DNA from: an uncultured Rhodospirillales bacterium
GTDB lineage: Bacteria; Pseudomonadota; Alphaproteobacteria; Reyranellales; Reyranellaceae
Length of the DNA: 64,000 bases
NCBI GenBank assembly: GCA_902825855.1
Contig: CADECW010000003.1
Location: 62,001 to 126,000 of the forward strand
Direction of reading: 5' to 3'
The stretch's first letter is position 1. Each line of letters begins with the position of its first letter. The position numbers and the translations under genes are program-made. A model generated the notes under the pieces. That model saw only the letters and a program-made list of their open reading frames with translations. It searched no databases and was not told the origin of the DNA. This document shows positions 63,963 through 64,000 of the stretch, piece after piece.

Positions 63963-64000
63963 TCAGGCCGTCGCGAACTTGCCGAATTCCCAGTGGCGCC
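63963..64000 (-). CDS. C-terminal end of a gene cut by the window edge
   Basis: Twelve codons of one frame enter at base 64000 and read RHWEFGKFATA before a TGA at 63965-63963. The composition looks like a real C-terminus, but nothing more can be said; other frames also stay open. Confidence 0.3.
   Translation of the reverse strand, partial: RHWEFGKFATA

Overview
The window is GC-rich, almost fully coding chromosomal DNA from an alphaproteobacterium. The support is the petABC cytochrome bc1 operon next to hemF and trmL, the ychF-pth-rplY-prs block, the Nudix/DUF6111-like/CCA-transferase run, many Tat-type signals and a large accessory acyl-CoA and dioxygenase metabolism. The gene set and dispersed GTCATCCCGA/GGGATGAC repeats would fit a Reyranella- or Bradyrhizobium-like lineage, but I cannot fix the genus. 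I see no rRNA, tRNA, CRISPR, transposase or phage gene, and no gene-free stretch exceeds 300 bases.

Layout. 1-6 kb: a truncated LigB-type dioxygenase, a small membrane protein, a metal amidohydrolase, an enoyl-CoA hydratase-like protein, queC and htpG. 6-14 kb: a glycogen-debranching-type hydrolase with a GT4 glycosyltransferase, a CopC-like periplasmic protein, a Tat-exported beta-helix protein, an AsmA protein and small proteins. 14-21 kb: a VOC protein, an XRE-cupin regulator coupled to a cupin protein, a Baeyer-Villiger-type monooxygenase, DUF1326/DUF2182 proteins and a PadR/DUF2218 pair with a candidate operator. 21-26.4 kb: a possible membrane-lipid cluster of phosphatidylserine decarboxylase, a membrane-anchored PLP aminotransferase, an unnamed membrane protein, a putative 2OG-Fe(II) oxygenase and a PEMT-like methyltransferase. 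This is the best candidate here for an undescribed system. 26.6-33.5 kb: a MoxR / DUF58 / DUF4159 / VWA-like membrane-protein operon. 33.6-40.8 kb: Nudix hydrolase, DUF6111-like protein, CCA transferase, hemF, trmL, petABC and an MCDYSL-type protein with a hairpin around its ribosome binding site. 40.8-44.4 kb: a CitE-like lyase, a CaiB-type CoA-transferase, a dienelactone hydrolase and a PaiB-like flavoprotein. 44.4-49.8 kb: an esterase-like phytase-family protein divergent from two tandem PhoX-family phosphatases, with a strong Pho-box match between them. 49.9-64 kb: a Bug-type binding protein, a truncated DUF2846 lipoprotein, ychF-pth-rplY-prs, RidA, an autotransporter, an M81 peptidase, a serine hydrolase, a membrane AraC regulator, an AidB-like dehydrogenase and dodecin.

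How they work together. The Pho-box phosphatase set looks like a phosphate-scavenging unit. petABC builds the bc1 complex, with hemF (heme synthesis) close by. MoxR, DUF58 and the two large membrane proteins form a classic chaperone/VWA-type operon. Four convergent gene pairs interlock their stop codons over exactly four bases, and at least two genes end inside repeat-like DNA, so short palindromic elements have shaped gene ends here.
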